NCBI RefSeq assembly: GCF_002242805.1 | Contig: NZ_MCGQ01000016.1 | Span: forward strand, 186,481-250,480 | Direction: 5' to 3' | DNA: 64,000 nucleotides | Source: Streptomyces diastatochromogenes | Lineage (GTDB): Bacteria > Actinomycetota > Actinomycetes > Streptomycetales > Streptomycetaceae | Shown here: positions 17,689 through 27,299 of the stretch, piece by piece | How the letters are laid out: each line of letters begins with the position of its first letter | How positions within the stretch are numbered: the first letter of the stretch is position 1 | Position numbers and translations under genes: made by a program | The notes under the pieces: model-generated | Databases searched by the model: none | Seen by the model: the letters and a program-made list of their open reading frames with translations, nothing else | What the model was told of the DNA's origin: nothing

Positions 17689-18867
17689 TTGAAATCCAGA
17701 AAACTGAGCCGTAAGGGGCGCCGCGCCGGCATAGTCACGGTGGCGGCCGCCTCGGTCGTCGCCGGAGTGGCCCTGGTGCCCAACTGGAGCGCGGGCGCGG
17801 CGGTCATCGACGACCCGACGGTGGACGCCGCGACCAAGGCGACCTTCCAGCGGCTGGCCGACGCGGTCTTCACCGACCGCACGGACGCCCTGGTGGCCCG
17901 GGGCGACCAGCACCGGGCCAAGCCGCTGGCCGCCGCCTTCTCCGGCGACGTCAAGCTGTCCGCCGCGCAGTCGCGCGAGGAGAACTCCGCGCTGACCGAA
18001 CTGCGCGGCCGCCAGTCCCGTCTCGCGAAGCTGGGCGAGAAGTACAGCAAGGCCAGCACCCGTGTCACGCTGGACGCGACGCGGGTGACCGGCCGCCAGG
18101 CCAAGGCCGACGTCACCGAGACCACGACGCTGACCTACGCGAAGGCCACGGGCACCGAGCCGAAGACCACCGGCTTCCAGGCCCACCACGAGCTGACCTT
18201 CAAGGCCGACCAGCAGGGCAACTGGCAGCTGGCGAGCGTCCGCGACACGGACGGCGGCTACCTCGCCGTGAACCAGGTCGCCCAGCCGACCTCCGTGAAG
18301 GCCAGCCCCGCCGACGACAGCCCGCCCGTGGCGCCCCGCGCGGCCACCAGCTGGCCCGCTCCGGCCAAGCGGAAGAACATCACCACCGGCGCGTACAACT
18401 ACAAGGCGATGGTGACGTACGCGACCAAGTACTGGAAGAACTACAACCCGGCCTACCCGGACTACAACGGGGAGGGCGCCGGCGGCGACTGCACCAACTT
18501 CGTCAGCCAGTCCCTGAAGGCGGGCGGCTGGAAGCACGTACCCGGCTACACGTACGACTTCCACAAGTGGTTCGGCAACGCCGACATCCAGTCGGACTCG
18601 TTCGTCGGCGTCAACGAGTTCTCCTGGTTCGCCCTGTCCTCCAAGCGCGTCACCAGCCTCGCCAACGTCTACCAGATGGACATCGGCGACGTGCTGCAGA
18701 TGGACTTCAACAAGGACGGGTCCAAGGACCACTCCATGATCGTCACGTACCGCAGCCCGCAGGGCGTGCCGTACGTGACGTACCACTCCAACAACACGTA
18801 CAACCGGTCGGTGGCGAGCCTCGTCGCGTCGTACCCCAACGCGGCTTACTACGCCTACCGCACCTGA
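17689..18867 (+). CDS. Secreted amidase-domain protein (Amidase_6)
   Basis: A 392-residue exported protein with a signal peptide (about residues 1-38, ending near SAGA) and a C-terminal Amidase_6-type cysteine peptidase domain (about 225-392). The catalytic Cys lies in GGDCTNFVSQ and the His in SKDHSMIV; a further YHSNNT motif follows. The middle is a helix-rich region (40-200) of the kind found before this domain in Streptomyces. The start is a TTG at 17689 behind AGAGGGGA. It is the third gene of the rightward envelope series and probably cleaves peptide cross-links or secreted peptides. Its 3-prime end overlaps the convergent DUF4383 gene by 13 bp. Confidence 0.82.
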   Translation: MKSRKLSRKGRRAGIVTVAAASVVAGVALVPNWSAGAAVIDDPTVDAATKATFQRLADAVFTDRTDALVARGDQHRAKPLAAAFSGDVKLSAAQSREENSALTELRGRQSRLAKLGEKYSKASTRVTLDATRVTGRQAKADVTETTTLTYAKATGTEPKTTGFQAHHELTFKADQQGNWQLASVRDTDGGYLAVNQVAQPTSVKASPADDSPPVAPRAATSWPAPAKRKNITTGAYNYKAMVTYATKYWKNYNPAYPDYNGEGAGGDCTNFVSQSLKAGGWKHVPGYTYDFHKWFGNADIQSDSFVGVNEFSWFALSSKRVTSLANVYQMDIGDVLQMDFNKDGSKDHSMIVTYRSPQGVPYVTYHSNNTYNRSVASLVASYPNAAYYAYRT

Positions 18868-19403
18868 TCCCGGCCCTCAACGGCCCGCTGCTCCGGCTGC
18901 ACCGCGTCGGGGTGGCGGGCCCGCCAGTACGGGTTGTCGTGCGGCAGGGTGGAACCGACCCTGCCGTACATCCCGAACACCATGAGCAGCACACCGACCA
19001 CGAAGCTGAACAGAACGTTCTGGATCTTGAACGCCAGGAAGTTCTGCGAGGTGTCCAGCAGGCCCAGGTTCAGGAAGCCGCTGAGGATGAACAGGATCCC
19101 GAGGGTCATGTTCAGCGTCGACGCGAAGTTCCCGCCGATCACCATGCCGACGAAGAGCAGCAGCCCGACACAGACGGACAGGACACTGAGCGTGCCGTTG
19201 GTGTTCAGACCCATGGCGGTGTTCCCGCCGGTGTCGAAGAAGCCGATGTTGTTGGTCAGGCCGAGGATGCCGAAGGCGAGCAGGAACAGGCCCATCAGGC
19301 CCGCACCGATCCGGTAGACCCTGTTCAGACGGTGGTCGACCGGAAGATGATCATCGATCCGGATCCGATGCCGCGTCTCCCGGTGCACTGAATGTGTGGC
19401 CAT
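18855..19403 (-). CDS. DUF4383 membrane protein
   Basis: A 182-residue protein with four hydrophobic helices (about 35-55, 75-97, 105-122, 130-150), the pattern of the DUF4383 family of small actinobacterial membrane proteins. The ATG at 19403 (MATHSVHRET) follows a GGAGG-type site; an open 24-codon upstream extension is ignored. Function is unknown; relatives are often stress-induced. It ends 13 bp inside the end of the convergent amidase gene. Confidence 0.8.
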   Translation of the reverse strand: MATHSVHRETRHRIRIDDHLPVDHRLNRVYRIGAGLMGLFLLAFGILGLTNNIGFFDTGGNTAMGLNTNGTLSVLSVCVGLLLFVGMVIGGNFASTLNMTLGILFILSGFLNLGLLDTSQNFLAFKIQNVLFSFVVGVLLMVFGMYGRVGSTLPHDNPYWRARHPDAVQPEQRAVEGRDQVR

Positions 19404-19480
19404 ATCCGCCTCCTTCGTGTGCCAGCGGTGGCCATACGTACGTCCCAATATCCGCCCGCCACGCCTGGACGGCAAACGGC

Positions 19481-20857
19481 TCAGTGGGCGCCCCCGCGCT
19501 CCTCCCGTATCTGCCCCACCACCCGGCCCACGGTCTGCCGCACGGCCTCCGTCTCGGTCAGGAAGTGCCAGTAGTCGGGGTGCCGGCCCTCCAGCGTGCC
19601 GATCGCCCGCTCCAGCCGGGCCACCGCGTCGTCCAGCGGCCGGGCGTGCCGCGGATCCGGGGTCGTACGGCCGGTCATGGCCAGCCGCTGGGCGTCCCGG
19701 ATCGCGAACCGGGTCCGCTCGATCTCCTGCTGCGGATCCTTCTGCACGGCGTTCAGCCGGGTCAGCCGGTCACCGGCGGCCGACACGGCCTCGTCGGTGG
19801 TGTTCAGCAGTGCCCGTACCGTCGACAGCAGCGAGGTGGCGTCCGGCCAGCGCTGGGCGTCCCGGGCGGCCTGGGCCTCGCGCAGCTTCAGCTCGGCCTG
19901 CCGCACGTTCTCCTGGGCCTGCGCGGGCACCTGCTGCAGATCCTGCCAGCACGCGGCCGAGAAACGGCGCCGCAGCTCGCTCAGCACCGGGTCCACCTGC
20001 CCCGCCCGGGTGGTCAGCGCCTGCGCCCGGGTGCGCAGGCTCACCAGCCGGTGGTCGATCTCGGCCGCCTTCTCGGGCAGCCGCTCCGCCTCGGCCCGGA
20101 TCGCCGCGGCCTCCCGCTGCACCCGCTCGGCCCGCTCCAGCGTCGGCGCGACCCCGTGCTGACCGGCCCCCTGGTTCAGCTTGGTCAGCTCGGGCGACAG
20201 CACGGCGAGCCGCGCGGCCAGGTCATCGGCCCTGAGGCCGTTCTCCCGTACGGCGTCCAGCGCGTTGCTCGCGCCCAGCAGCGCCTGCCGGGCGCGCTCC
20301 ACGGCGGGGGCGAGCCGGGCCAGCTGGGTCTCGGCCTTGCCGAGCAGCGGCCCGAGCGAGCTGCCGAAACGGTCCAGCTCTTGCTTGACCCGGAGCAGTT
20401 CGTCCTTGGCCGCGTTCAGCTCGCCGCGCGCCCGGGCGGCCGTCGCGGCCTCCAGGTCGTCCCGGTCCAGGTCATGGGCGTCCACGGCCTGGATGTAGTG
20501 CTGACTGACCTCGTCGATCCGCCCGCCCAGCGCCGCGAAGTCGGCCACCGCGCGCCGGGCGGCGGGGGAGTCGTCGACGGCCGAGATGGTCTCGATGGAG
20601 ATCCGGAGGTCCCGCTGGGCGGTGTCGAGTTCGTAGAACGCGGCCGCCGCGGCGTCCTTCGCGGCCTGGGCCTCGGCCCGCTGGCTCTCCGCGCGCCCGC
20701 CGAACCAGCGCCGGGTGCCGCCACCGGCGAACGCGGCGGGCAGCGCGAGCGCGGCGAGCAGCGGCAGGCTCATCAGGGTGAGGGTGTCCCGCAGAACCGA
20801 GGGGACGGCCGCCGGCGGGTACGACCGCTTCGCTGGCGTGCCCGGTGTCGCCGTCAC
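19481..20857 (-). CDS. Long coiled-coil protein with one N-terminal membrane helix
   Basis: A 458-residue protein with a membrane helix at about 28-46 and then an almost continuous alpha-helical, coiled-coil-rich region (about 55-455) heavy in Ala, Arg, Glu and Gln. The GTG start at 20857 follows GAGAGGGA. I do not recognise a catalytic domain. The layout, a membrane anchor plus long helical stalk, resembles proteins seen with TPM-domain partners in Streptomyces, but no TPM domain is present here. Its role, perhaps structural or scaffolding at the membrane, is inference. Confidence 0.7.
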   Translation of the reverse strand: MTATPGTPAKRSYPPAAVPSVLRDTLTLMSLPLLAALALPAAFAGGGTRRWFGGRAESQRAEAQAAKDAAAAAFYELDTAQRDLRISIETISAVDDSPAARRAVADFAALGGRIDEVSQHYIQAVDAHDLDRDDLEAATAARARGELNAAKDELLRVKQELDRFGSSLGPLLGKAETQLARLAPAVERARQALLGASNALDAVRENGLRADDLAARLAVLSPELTKLNQGAGQHGVAPTLERAERVQREAAAIRAEAERLPEKAAEIDHRLVSLRTRAQALTTRAGQVDPVLSELRRRFSAACWQDLQQVPAQAQENVRQAELKLREAQAARDAQRWPDATSLLSTVRALLNTTDEAVSAAGDRLTRLNAVQKDPQQEIERTRFAIRDAQRLAMTGRTTPDPRHARPLDDAVARLERAIGTLEGRHPDYWHFLTETEAVRQTVGRVVGQIREERGGAH

Positions 20858-21063
20858 ATCCCTCTCCCGTGCTGTTGTTCGCCCTGGGTGGTGTCATTCT
20901 CCCACCCGTTGAAGACGAACACACGGGTCGGTCAGTTCGCCGTGCGCACCGTCACTTTCCTGTCCGGGCGGCGGCGGACCATGATCCCGCGTTACGGGTT
21001 TGCCGTGCACTGCCCCCGGCAAGGTACGCTGTCGACTCGTCCTGGGCACATGGCCTGGGGATC

Positions 21064-21138
<75 letters not shown>

Positions 21139-21146
21139 GCACAAAC

Positions 21147-21184
21147 GAGAAGCCCCCCGACCGGTCCCGGTCGGGGGGCTTCTC
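21147..21184. terminator. Shared bidirectional terminator
   Basis: Perfect 16-bp inverted repeat (21147-21162 with 21169-21184), loop of 6 nt. It lies between the tRNA and the convergent 117-residue gene, 3 nt from that gene's stop, so it probably serves both. Confidence 0.9.
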
Positions 21185-21187
21185 GCT

Positions 21188-21541
21188 TCACTCCTTGTCC
21201 GCGGTGTCCTCGGTGGCCTCTTCGTGGGCGTGCTTCAGCTTCGTGCGGGCCTCGACCCGCTCCGCCCCCGCGACCTCGGACCAGAACCGGTGGCCGCTGA
21301 CGAACACCGCCAGCTCGTGCTCGCGGCGCCGCAGCTTCTCCACCTCGGCCTGCTCGTCCGCCGTCCAGCCGGGGGAGGCGGGCCGCTCCACCTTGCGCCA
21401 GCCGTTGTCGTCGCTGAAGCCGTCCATCGGCTCGACCGACCAGGGCAGCCGCTTGAGCAGGGCCGACAGCTCGGCCCGGACCTGATGCAGCTCCTCCTGA
21501 CCGGCGAGGAGGTCACTGGGGAATTCATAGGTCGTAGCCAC
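21188..21541 (-). CDS. Small conserved hypothetical protein
   Basis: A 117-residue soluble, charged protein starting at GTG 21541 (MATTYEFPSD). It is mostly helical, with a heptad-like stretch at about 14-35 and another at 60-80. I do not recognise a domain; the sequence looks like a Streptomyces-conserved family adjacent to a tRNA. It ends at the shared terminator. Confidence 0.7.
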   Translation of the reverse strand: MATTYEFPSDLLAGQEELHQVRAELSALLKRLPWSVEPMDGFSDDNGWRKVERPASPGWTADEQAEVEKLRRREHELAVFVSGHRFWSEVAGAERVEARTKLKHAHEEATEDTADKE

Positions 21542-21623
21542 GCGGCAATGCTACGCCTGTTCGATTTTGAGTGGCGAGTTCGGTTGTGAGGTTCACGCGA
21601 ACGGGTAGTGCCCGCGCGCCGGC

Positions 21624-22520
21624 TCAGTGGCCGGCGGCGCGCAGCTCCCGTACCAGGCGGGTCGTCACCGGCACCGGTACGCCGTGCCGGTCCGCCGCGC
21701 GCAGCAACGCCCCGCCGATGGCGTCGAGTTCGAGCGGGCGGCCCGCCTCGGCGTCGCGTTGCATGGAGGACTTGGCGGCGGGCGGGAAGGCGTCGTACCG
21801 GGCCAGGGCCTGGGCCGGGTCCGTGGGGGCGCCGCAGGCGCGGCTGACCGCGGTGGTCTCGGTGACCAGGGCCTCCAGCTCCTCGCGGTGGCGGGTGCGG
21901 ATCTCGCCGAGGGGGAGGCCGTAGCGGGTGGTGAGCAGGGCGAAGGGGGCCAGGAAGGACATCTTCGACCAGAGGGCCGTCGTCTCGTCCTCCAGTACGC
22001 GCGTGGTCACGCCCGCGGTGGAGAGGACGGCGGCCAGGGCTTCGAGGCGGGGGCGGGGGGTCGTGTCCCCCGTCAGGTCCATCTCGACGAAGCCGCTGCC
22101 GTGTTCGATCATGCCGGGGGCCAGGCGGGTCGACTCCACGCGGATCACCGCGGGGGCCACGTGGTCGGGGCGGTAGCGGGTGCGCAGGGCCGCGGGGTGT
22201 TCGACGCCGTTCAGGAGCGGTACGACGAGGGCGTCGCCGAGGGCGGCGGGCGGGACGCGGGTGAGGGCGGCGTCCAGAGAGGTGTGCTTGACGGCGATCA
22301 GGCAGGCGTCCACCGGCTCGCGCAGCTCGGTGTCCGCCTCGACGGGGGCCGTGAAGTCGCCGAACTGGCGGCTGCGGACCTGGATGCCGGTACCGCGCAG
22401 GGTCTCGGCGGTGGCTTCCCGGGCCAGGCAGATGACGCGGTGGCCGGAGCGGGACAGGAGGGCGGCGAGGAGGCCGCCGGTACCGCCCGGGCCCAGGATC
22501 GCCACGGTGTGCTTCGTCAT
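21624..22520 (-). CDS. 2-dehydropantoate 2-reductase family protein
   Basis: A 298-residue NADPH-dependent reductase of the ApbA/PanE (ketopantoate reductase) family. The Rossmann motif GPGGTGG lies at residues 10-16; the catalytic-type Lys is in IAVKHTSLDA (Lys93 region), and the C-terminal domain has SKMSFLAPFALLT and the SSMQRDAEAGRPLELDAIGG segment with the conserved Glu and Asp residues. The ATG at 22520 is chosen from a longer open frame. Streptomyces genomes carry several paralogues, so the substrate may be ketopantoate or another 2-oxo acid; hence no gene symbol. Confidence 0.85.
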   Translation of the reverse strand: MTKHTVAILGPGGTGGLLAALLSRSGHRVICLAREATAETLRGTGIQVRSRQFGDFTAPVEADTELREPVDACLIAVKHTSLDAALTRVPPAALGDALVVPLLNGVEHPAALRTRYRPDHVAPAVIRVESTRLAPGMIEHGSGFVEMDLTGDTTPRPRLEALAAVLSTAGVTTRVLEDETTALWSKMSFLAPFALLTTRYGLPLGEIRTRHREELEALVTETTAVSRACGAPTDPAQALARYDAFPPAAKSSMQRDAEAGRPLELDAIGGALLRAADRHGVPVPVTTRLVRELRAAGH

Positions 22521-22613
22521 GAGGATGTTCCTCTCGTCGGTCGGCCCCGGGGTTCGGTGGCCGCCTTCGCCGCGATCTTCGCAGGGGCGCGATCCGTGCG
22601 TGAGACTGGGGGC

Positions 22614-22847
22614 ATGTGCCGGAGTATCAAGACGCTGCGTCCGCCCGTACTGCCCGGTGAGGCCACCGAGGACGACATCCACGCCGCCGCGCTGCAGTAC
22701 GTGCGCAAGGTCTCGGGGTTCCGGGCGCCCGCCGCCCACAACCGCGAGGCGTTCGAACGGGCCGTACAGGCCGTGGCGGAGGCCACGGCGGAGCTGCTGG
22801 GAGATCTGGAGGTGCGGGGGCAGTCCGTGCGAGGGGCGGCGGGGTAG
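22614..22847 (+). CDS. DUF2277 domain protein
   Basis: A 77-residue protein that matches the short DUF2277 family throughout: it begins MCRSIKTLRPP and continues with the EDDIHAAALQYVRKVSG core. Many members begin with the same MCR(N/S)I motif. Function is unknown. ATG 22614 follows a GGGG-rich stretch. It is divergent from the reductase gene and 59 nt ahead of a MerR regulator. Confidence 0.8.
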   Translation: MCRSIKTLRPPVLPGEATEDDIHAAALQYVRKVSGFRAPAAHNREAFERAVQAVAEATAELLGDLEVRGQSVRGAAG

Positions 22848-22906
22848 GGGCTCGCGCGTTTCGACGACCTTGCGTCTCCCCCCGGGGGAGACCCGAAGGT
22901 GGGGGC

Positions 22907-23851
22907 ATGGACGACGGCACCCTTTACTCGATCGGTGAGCTGGCCCGGCGTACCGGGCTGACGGTCAAGACGATCCGGCTCTACTCCGATCGCGGCCTGG
23001 TGCCGCCGGCCGACCGCACGCCCGCCGGTTACCGCCGCTACGGCCCGGACGCCGTCGCCCGTCTCGCCCTCGTACGGACCCTGCGCGAGCTGGGGCTCGG
23101 CCTCGACACGATCCGCCGTGTCCTGGACCGGGACCTCCCGCTCGGCCGGGTCGCCGCGGAGCACGCCGCTGCCCTGGACGCGCAGATCGGCATCCTGCGG
23201 CTGCGGCGGGCGGTGCTGGTCGCGGCGGCCGGGCGCGAGGCCACCTTCGAGGAGATGGAACGCATGCATCAGCTCGCCACCCTGTCCGAGGCCGAACGCC
23301 GACGCCTGATCGACGACTTCCTCGGCACCGTCTTCGGCGGCCCGGCGGATCGTACGGGCCCTGCCGCGGCCGCCCAGCGGTCGCTGACCCCCGAGCTGCC
23401 GGAGCGGCCCACGGAGGAGCAGGTCACGGCGTGGGTGGAGCTGGCGGAACTGTCCCTGGACCCGGACTTCCGGGCCCGGATGCGGGGGCTGGTCGAGGAG
23501 CATGCGAGCGCGCGGCCCGACGGCGCCGCCGTGCCGCCGCGGCCGCACGCCGTCGCCGTCACCCGTGATGTCGTGGCGGCGGCCGTGTCCTCGGGGGTCG
23601 ATCCGGGGTCGCCGCAGGCCCGGCCCGTCGTCGCACGGCTCACCGCGGCCTGCGCGGTCGCCGTCGGCCGGCCCGACGACACCGAGCTGCGCGCCTGGCT
23701 GGTGCGTCACCTGGCCACGGCGAACGATCCCCGCCGGGACCGGTACGCCCGACTCCTCGCCCTGATCAACGGCTGGCCCGCACCGGATCCGCTGACTCCC
23801 GTGCTTGACTGGGCAGTTGAGGCGCTGAGCACCACGGGAACGGCCCGGTGA
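22907..23851 (+). CDS. MerR family transcriptional regulator
   Basis: A 314-residue regulator. The N-terminal winged helix-turn-helix (about residues 7-75) has the MerR signature YSIGELARRTGLTVKTIRLYSDRG. A helix follows, then a long C-terminal region (about 110-314) without cysteine pairs, so it senses something other than a metal through thiols; effector unknown. The following GNAT gene starts 29 nt after the stop, so the regulator may control it and itself. Confidence 0.88.
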   Translation: MDDGTLYSIGELARRTGLTVKTIRLYSDRGLVPPADRTPAGYRRYGPDAVARLALVRTLRELGLGLDTIRRVLDRDLPLGRVAAEHAAALDAQIGILRLRRAVLVAAAGREATFEEMERMHQLATLSEAERRRLIDDFLGTVFGGPADRTGPAAAAQRSLTPELPERPTEEQVTAWVELAELSLDPDFRARMRGLVEEHASARPDGAAVPPRPHAVAVTRDVVAAAVSSGVDPGSPQARPVVARLTAACAVAVGRPDDTELRAWLVRHLATANDPRRDRYARLLALINGWPAPDPLTPVLDWAVEALSTTGTAR

Positions 23852-23880
23852 CAGGGCCGTCGAGCGACCGAAGGGACCGC

Positions 23881-24459
23881 ATGCCCACGGCACGGCTGGA
23901 AGTGGCCGCCACCCCCACGGGCCCCGCTCTCCTGCTCAGGCCGTGGCGCCCGGGAGACGCGGCCGCGCTGGTCGAGGCGTACCGCGACGGCGCCCTGCGC
24001 CGCTGGGCCAGCGGGGTGGTGGAGGACGAGGCGGGCGCGGCCCGGTGGATCGGGGAGCAGGCGCGCGGGTGGGAGGAGCGGCGCCGGTTCGCCTTCGCCG
24101 TCGTGGAGTCCGGTCCCGGGCCGGAACGGGTGCTGGGGCACGCGGTCCTGAAGTTCGCCGAGGCCCCGGGCGACTCCGCCGGGGTCGGCTACTGGACGGC
24201 GGCCCCCGCGCGCGGCCGGGGAGTGGCACCGCGCGCGCTGGACGCGTTGAGCGACTGGGCCTTCGCGGCCTTCGGCGGTGACGGGCTGACCCGCCTCGAA
24301 CTGCTCCACCAGGCCGACAACGTGGCCTCGTGCCGGGTCGCGCGGAAGTGCGGCTACGAGTTGACCCGGCTGTTGCCGGCGGCGCCGCCCGCCTACCCCC
24401 TCGACGGGCATGTGCATGTGCGGGAGTACGGCCGGTCGCGCGAGGCCGTCGCGCCCTGA
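23881..24459 (+). CDS. GNAT family N-acetyltransferase
   Basis: A 192-residue acetyltransferase of the RimJ/RimL-like GNAT type. The acetyl-CoA loop is the ARGRGVAPRALDAL segment (about 111-124), and the later LEL-LHQADNVASCRVARKCGY motif is typical of the RimL group that acetylates amino termini or small molecules. ATG 23881 is chosen for its GAAGGGA site; an upstream GTG overlaps the merR stop. It probably forms an operon with the MerR regulator. Confidence 0.85.
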   Translation: MPTARLEVAATPTGPALLLRPWRPGDAAALVEAYRDGALRRWASGVVEDEAGAARWIGEQARGWEERRRFAFAVVESGPGPERVLGHAVLKFAEAPGDSAGVGYWTAAPARGRGVAPRALDALSDWAFAAFGGDGLTRLELLHQADNVASCRVARKCGYELTRLLPAAPPAYPLDGHVHVREYGRSREAVAP

Positions 24460-24633
24460 GTGTGCGCCCATGACCGTAATGACGGACAACTCGGGCCCGG
24501 AAAAGGGGTCCTGAACCGGACGGGCCCAGGGGTCTCCCCGCCCGGCGAGTTCCGGACAGGCATGATGAGGCGGACCGTCCGCTTCCTGTGGGCGGTCTGC
24601 TGCCATGCGCCCCACACGCCCGGGAGTCACGCC

Positions 24634-26527
24634 GTTGTCTGCACCGATCCAGGAATCCCCCACGGTCTCCGTCGCCCTGGTCGGGGCCGGACCCCGTGGA
24701 ACCAGCGTCCTGGAGCGCCTCTGCGCCTCCGCACCGGAACTCCTTCCGCCGGGCGTCCGGCTGGCAGTCCACGTGATCGATCCGGCGCCGCCCGGCCCGG
24801 GCCGGGTCTGGCGGACCGCGCAGTCGGCCGAGCTGCTGATGAACACCGTGGCGAGCCAGGTGACGCTGTTCACCGACGCCAGCGTGGACTGCTCGGGCCC
24901 GATCCGCCCGGGCCCCAGCCTGCACGAGTGGGCGGACGGCGAGCTGGGCCCGGACGAGTACCCCACCCGCGCCCACTACGGCCGCTATCTGGAGTGGGTG
25001 TTCGCGCGGACCGTCCGTACCGCCCCGCGCGCGGTGCGCGTCGAGACCCATCGGGCCCGTGCCGTACGCCTGGACGACGGCCCCGACGGCGGCCAGGTGC
25101 TCACCCTCGACGACGGCCGGGTGCTGTCCGGCCTGGCCGCGGTGGTGCTGGCCCAGGGACACCTGCCGGCGGCCGCGGACGAGGAGCAGCAGCGCGCGGC
25201 GGGATACGCCGAGCGGCACGGCCTGCGCCACCTGCCCCCCGCCAATCCGGCCGACGTCGACCTCACCCCGCTCGCGCCCGGTGAACCGGTGCTGCTGCGC
25301 GGCCTGGGCCTCAACTTCTTCGACCACATGGCCCTGTTGACCACCGGCCGGGGCGGCCGCTTCGTCCGCGGTGCCGACGGCGTCCTGCGCTACCGACCCT
25401 CCGGACGGGAGCCGCGCCTGTACGCGGGTTCGCGGCGCGGGGTGCCGTACCAGGCGCGCGGTGACAACGCCAAGGGCCCGTACGGCCGTCACCTCCCACT
25501 GGTGCTCACCCCCGAGGTGATCGCGGGCTTCCGCAAGCGCGCCGACTCCGGTGAGGCGCCCGACTTCCTCGCGGAGATATGGCCGTTGGTCGCGAAGGAG
25601 GTGGAGACGGTCTACTACGGCGCGCTCACCGGCAGGCCCGACTTCGCCGACCGCTTCCTCGCCGTGCCGCACGGCGATCCCCGCGAGGCCGCGCTGCTGA
25701 CGGAGTTCGGCGTCGGTGCCGAGGACCGCTGGAGCTGGGAGCGGATCTCCCGGCCGTACGGGGAGCGGGAGTTCGCGGATGCCGGGCAGTGGCGGGCGTG
25801 GCTGCTGGCGTATCTGCGGGAGGACGCGGCGCAGGCCGCCCTGGGCAACGTGCGCGGTCCGCTGAAGGCCGCGCTGGACGTGCTGCGCGACCTGCGCAAC
25901 GAGATACGCCTGGTGGTGGACCACGGCGGCCTGGCCGGCGACTCCCGGCGTGCGCACCTGGACCGCTGGTACACCCCGCTCAACGCGTTCCTGTCCATCG
26001 GCCCGCCCCGGCGCCGGATCGAGGAACTGGCGGCGCTGGTCGAGGCGGGCGTGGTCGATGTGCTGGGTCCGGGTCTCAAGGTGCGGGCCGAGCAGGGGGC
26101 GTGGGTGGCGTACTCGCCGGACGTGCCGGGGACGGCGGTGCGTGTGACCACCCTCATAGAGGCGCGTCTTCCGGAACCCGATCTGCGGCGGACGGCGGAC
26201 GAATTGCTCGCGGGACTGCTGGCGAGCGGCGGCTGCCGGCCGCACACGGTGGACGGTTACGAAACCGGAGGGCTGGATGTAACACAGCGGCCCTATCGTC
26301 TGATAGATCGTCAAGAACACGTCCACACAAGGCGGTTCGCGTTCGGTGTGCCGACCGAGGGTGTGCACTGGGTGACCGCCGCGGGCGCCCGTCCAGGAGT
26401 GGATTCGGTCACACTTTCGGACGCCGACGCGGTGGCGCGAGCCGTCCTACGTGCGGCTGTGGCCGATGCGGAACCGCAAGCGGAAGCGGAACCATGGCCA
26501 AATGTTGAACTTGCAAGCATCGATTAG
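24634..26527 (+). CDS. FAD/NAD(P)-binding protein (NAD_binding_9 type)
   Basis: A roughly 630-residue flavoprotein-like protein. A dinucleotide-binding motif VALVGAGPRGTSVLERL lies near the N-terminus, followed by the family's HVIDPAPPGPGRVWR and LLMNTVASQVTLF segments. The NAD_binding_9 family includes HI0933-like and siderophore-hydroxylase-related proteins, but the substrate is unknown. The TTG at 24634 has a GGGAG site; an ATG at 24605 would add ten residues and has no ribosome site. The last codons overlap an iron-box-like sequence. Such proteins can be iron regulated, which the context supports. Confidence 0.82.
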
Positions 26528-26540
26528 GTCCGCCTAACCT
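26524..26540. promoter_or_regulatory. Iron-box-like operator (DmdR/IdeR type)
   Basis: A 17-bp sequence TTAGGTCCGCCTAACCT agrees with the actinobacterial iron box (TTAGGTTAGGCTAACCTAA) at 14 of 17 compared positions. It lies at the stop codon of the FAD gene and about 105 nt before the DoxX gene, suitable for repressing a DoxX promoter under high iron. Confidence 0.4.
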
Positions 26541-26644
26541 GGGTCCCTCATTCGGTACCGCCGCCCCCACGACCGGCCCGGCATCGCTTTGTCCGGCAAC
26601 GCCGGACGGCCTGGCCCACCGACACCGAAGAGGAGCAACCCCCC

Positions 26645-27100
26645 ATGTCCGCACGCCTCAACTCCGCTCAGCCGTACGTCATCGGCTTCTTCCGCATCGT
26701 CATCGGCCTGCTGTTCGCCGTGCACGGCGCCGCCTCGCTCTTCGGCGTCCTCGGCGGCGCCGCCGGCACCAACGGCGGCACGATCCCGTCCGGCACCTGG
26801 CCCGGCTGGTACGCGGCCGTGATCCAGCTGGTCGCCGGCGGCCTGGTCCTGCTCGGCCTCGGCACCCGCGGCGCCGCGCTGATCGCCTCCGGCTCGATGG
26901 CGTACGCGTACTTCGACGTCCACCAGCAGGCCGCCCTGTGGCCCATCCAGAACGGCGGCGAGCTGTCGGCCCTGTTCAGCTGGACGTTCCTCCTGCTGGT
27001 CTTCACCGGCTCCGGCGCCTTCGGCCTGGACCGGCTCCTCACCCGGCGTACGGCGGCGACCCAGCAGCCGGCCGCGGAGCAGGCCCCGATAGCGGCCTGA
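26645..27100 (+). CDS. DoxX family membrane protein
   Basis: A 151-residue membrane protein with four hydrophobic helices and the DoxX family look: an N-terminal VIGFFRIVIGLLFAVHG helix, the GxxxQLVAGGLVLLGL middle and a C-terminal Leu-rich helix. DoxX proteins contribute to redox or thiol stress responses and interact with membrane oxidoreductases. The ATG at 26645 follows GAGGAG. A possible iron box sits upstream and a hairpin terminator downstream. Confidence 0.85.
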   Translation: MSARLNSAQPYVIGFFRIVIGLLFAVHGAASLFGVLGGAAGTNGGTIPSGTWPGWYAAVIQLVAGGLVLLGLGTRGAALIASGSMAYAYFDVHQQAALWPIQNGGELSALFSWTFLLLVFTGSGAFGLDRLLTRRTAATQQPAAEQAPIAA

Positions 27101-27116
27101 CCGCCCCCGCCCGCCA

Positions 27117-27153
27117 ACGGCGCCCTTTCCTGCTGCGCGGGGAGGGGCGCCGT
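27117..27153 (+). terminator. Hairpin terminator after doxX
   Basis: Inverted repeat of 9 bp (27117-27125 with 27145-27153), 16 nt after the DoxX stop. Confidence 0.55.
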
Positions 27154-27299
27154 CGCGCATGAGCGGGTGCGTGAACAGGCCGTGCACGAGTACCTGTGTG
27201 AACACGCTGTGTCGATCACACGTGCCCCCCGCGAACCTCCTGTCACACCCCCCGCGTACGCTGTATGGCTGTCATCGGGGGAACAACGGGGGAGTTGTC

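Noticed and set aside
24460..24633. Small gene before the FAD protein
   Set aside because: Short frames lack a ribosome site and recognisable sequence; treated as leader.
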